From: Phenylobacterium sp.
GTDB lineage: Bacteria; Pseudomonadota; Alphaproteobacteria; Caulobacterales; Caulobacteraceae
Assembly: GCA_028290925.1 (NCBI GenBank)
Contig: JAQGIX010000199.1
Location: forward strand, 1-7,448
DNA: 7,448 bases
Direction of reading: 5' to 3'
The position numbers and the translations under genes are program-made. The notes under the pieces were generated by a model. It was not told the DNA's origin. It ran no database searches and worked only from the letters and a program-made list of their open reading frames with translations. Positions 7,078-7,448 of the stretch are shown here, in pieces (within the stretch, counting starts at the first letter, position 1; each line of letters opens with the position of its first letter).

Positions 7078-7448
7078 GGCGCGCGGGCCAGGGATTCGCG
7101 GCGCAGCGCCAGAAGCGCCTGGGGAACCTCGAAGCGCAGGGCGAGCCGCGACAGGTAGCCCGGCACGCGGAACGGCGCCGAGATCCGGCTGTCGTAGAAC
7201 ACCCGCACGCCGGCCCCATGCGGCTCGATCCGCCACTCGCCCTCGAACACCTTCAGGTCGCCGCCCACCCGGCGGCAGCGGACGCCGCTCGGCGGGTCGT
7301 AGTCGGAGCGGAAGACGTTCCGCACCGAGGGCAGGAAGGTCATCTTGGAGATGTCCTCCCGCACGTCCCAGCGGCCGGCCGGATCGCGCTCCAGGATGCG
7401 GCAGCTCTTCAGGCTGTCGACCATCTTCGGCGCCAGGTCGCAGTCGGT
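7074..7448 (-). CDS. SRPBCC (START-like) family protein (5'-partial)
   Basis: The C-terminal 124 residues of a small protein whose frame stays open to the window edge. Eight codons precede the first internal ATG at 7424, reading TDCDLAPKM, and they fit the family, so the real start is outside. The pattern is typical of SRPBCC/polyketide-cyclase-like or COQ10/START-like helix-grip proteins. A short helix (DLAPKMVDSLKSC) leads into a strand with RILERDPAGRWDVRE. Further strands contain GDLKVFEGEWRIEP and GVRVFYDSRIS. A C-terminal helix follows near VPQALLALRRESLAR. Such proteins bind hydrophobic ligands in a central cavity; the ligand cannot be read from this fragment. The usual N-terminal strand, and any signal peptide, are missing from view. 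The stop TGA overlaps the GTG start of the Rsm22 gene by four bases, so the two are probably cotranscribed and translationally coupled. The family call is by sequence pattern only. Confidence 0.8.
   Translation of the reverse strand, partial: TDCDLAPKMVDSLKSCRILERDPAGRWDVREDISKMTFLPSVRNVFRSDYDPPSGVRCRRVGGDLKVFEGEWRIEPHGAGVRVFYDSRISAPFRVPGYLSRLALRFEVPQALLALRRESLARAP

Noticed and set aside
7078..7236. A 53-residue N-terminal extension of the Rsm22 protein from an ATG at 7236
   Set aside because: The extension is compositionally odd and overlaps the SRPBCC coding sequence in another frame. The GTG at 7077 forms a normal coupled overlap with the preceding stop.

Overview
The window is an ordinary-looking stretch of chromosome from a very GC-rich bacterium, with G or C at most third codon positions. 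The gene types point to an alphaproteobacterium, plausibly a Caulobacterales or Phenylobacterium-like organism. They are a MaeB-type malic enzyme fused to a phosphotransacetylase-like domain, a YegD-like Hsp70, a large periplasmic M16 peptidase and a bacterial Rsm22 homologue. The taxonomic call rests on protein style and composition only; there is no marker gene here.

Layout, left to right. (1) Positions 1-1785, plus strand: the C-terminal ~594 residues of an NADP-type malic enzyme; its 5' end lies outside the window. (2) A 93-base gap with an imperfect hairpin and a ribosome binding site. (3) Positions 1879-3195, plus strand: a short Hsp70-family ATPase without a substrate-binding domain. 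(4) Positions 3176-6019, minus strand: a secreted, double-domain M16 zinc peptidase whose 3' end overlaps the Hsp70 gene tail to tail by 20 bases. (5) A 71-base gap. (6) Positions 6091-7077, minus strand: an Rsm22/METTL17-family protein with a SAM-binding motif and four cysteines in an arrangement compatible with an Fe-S site. (7) Positions 7074-7448, minus strand: an SRPBCC/START-like lipid- or ligand-binding protein, cut by the window edge, whose stop codon overlaps the GTG start of the Rsm22 gene.

The three minus-strand genes (SRPBCC, then Rsm22, then M16) run in one direction with small or negative spacing and could form one transcription unit. The SRPBCC-Rsm22 pair is almost certainly translationally coupled. 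The malic enzyme links the TCA cycle to pyruvate and NADPH supply; no functional link between it and the Hsp70 gene is visible. I found no mobile element, CRISPR array, tRNA, rRNA or phage gene, and no evidence for a new multi-gene system. The most interesting points are the conserved cysteine set in Rsm22, the tail-to-tail gene overlap, and the stand-alone Hsp70 ATPase.
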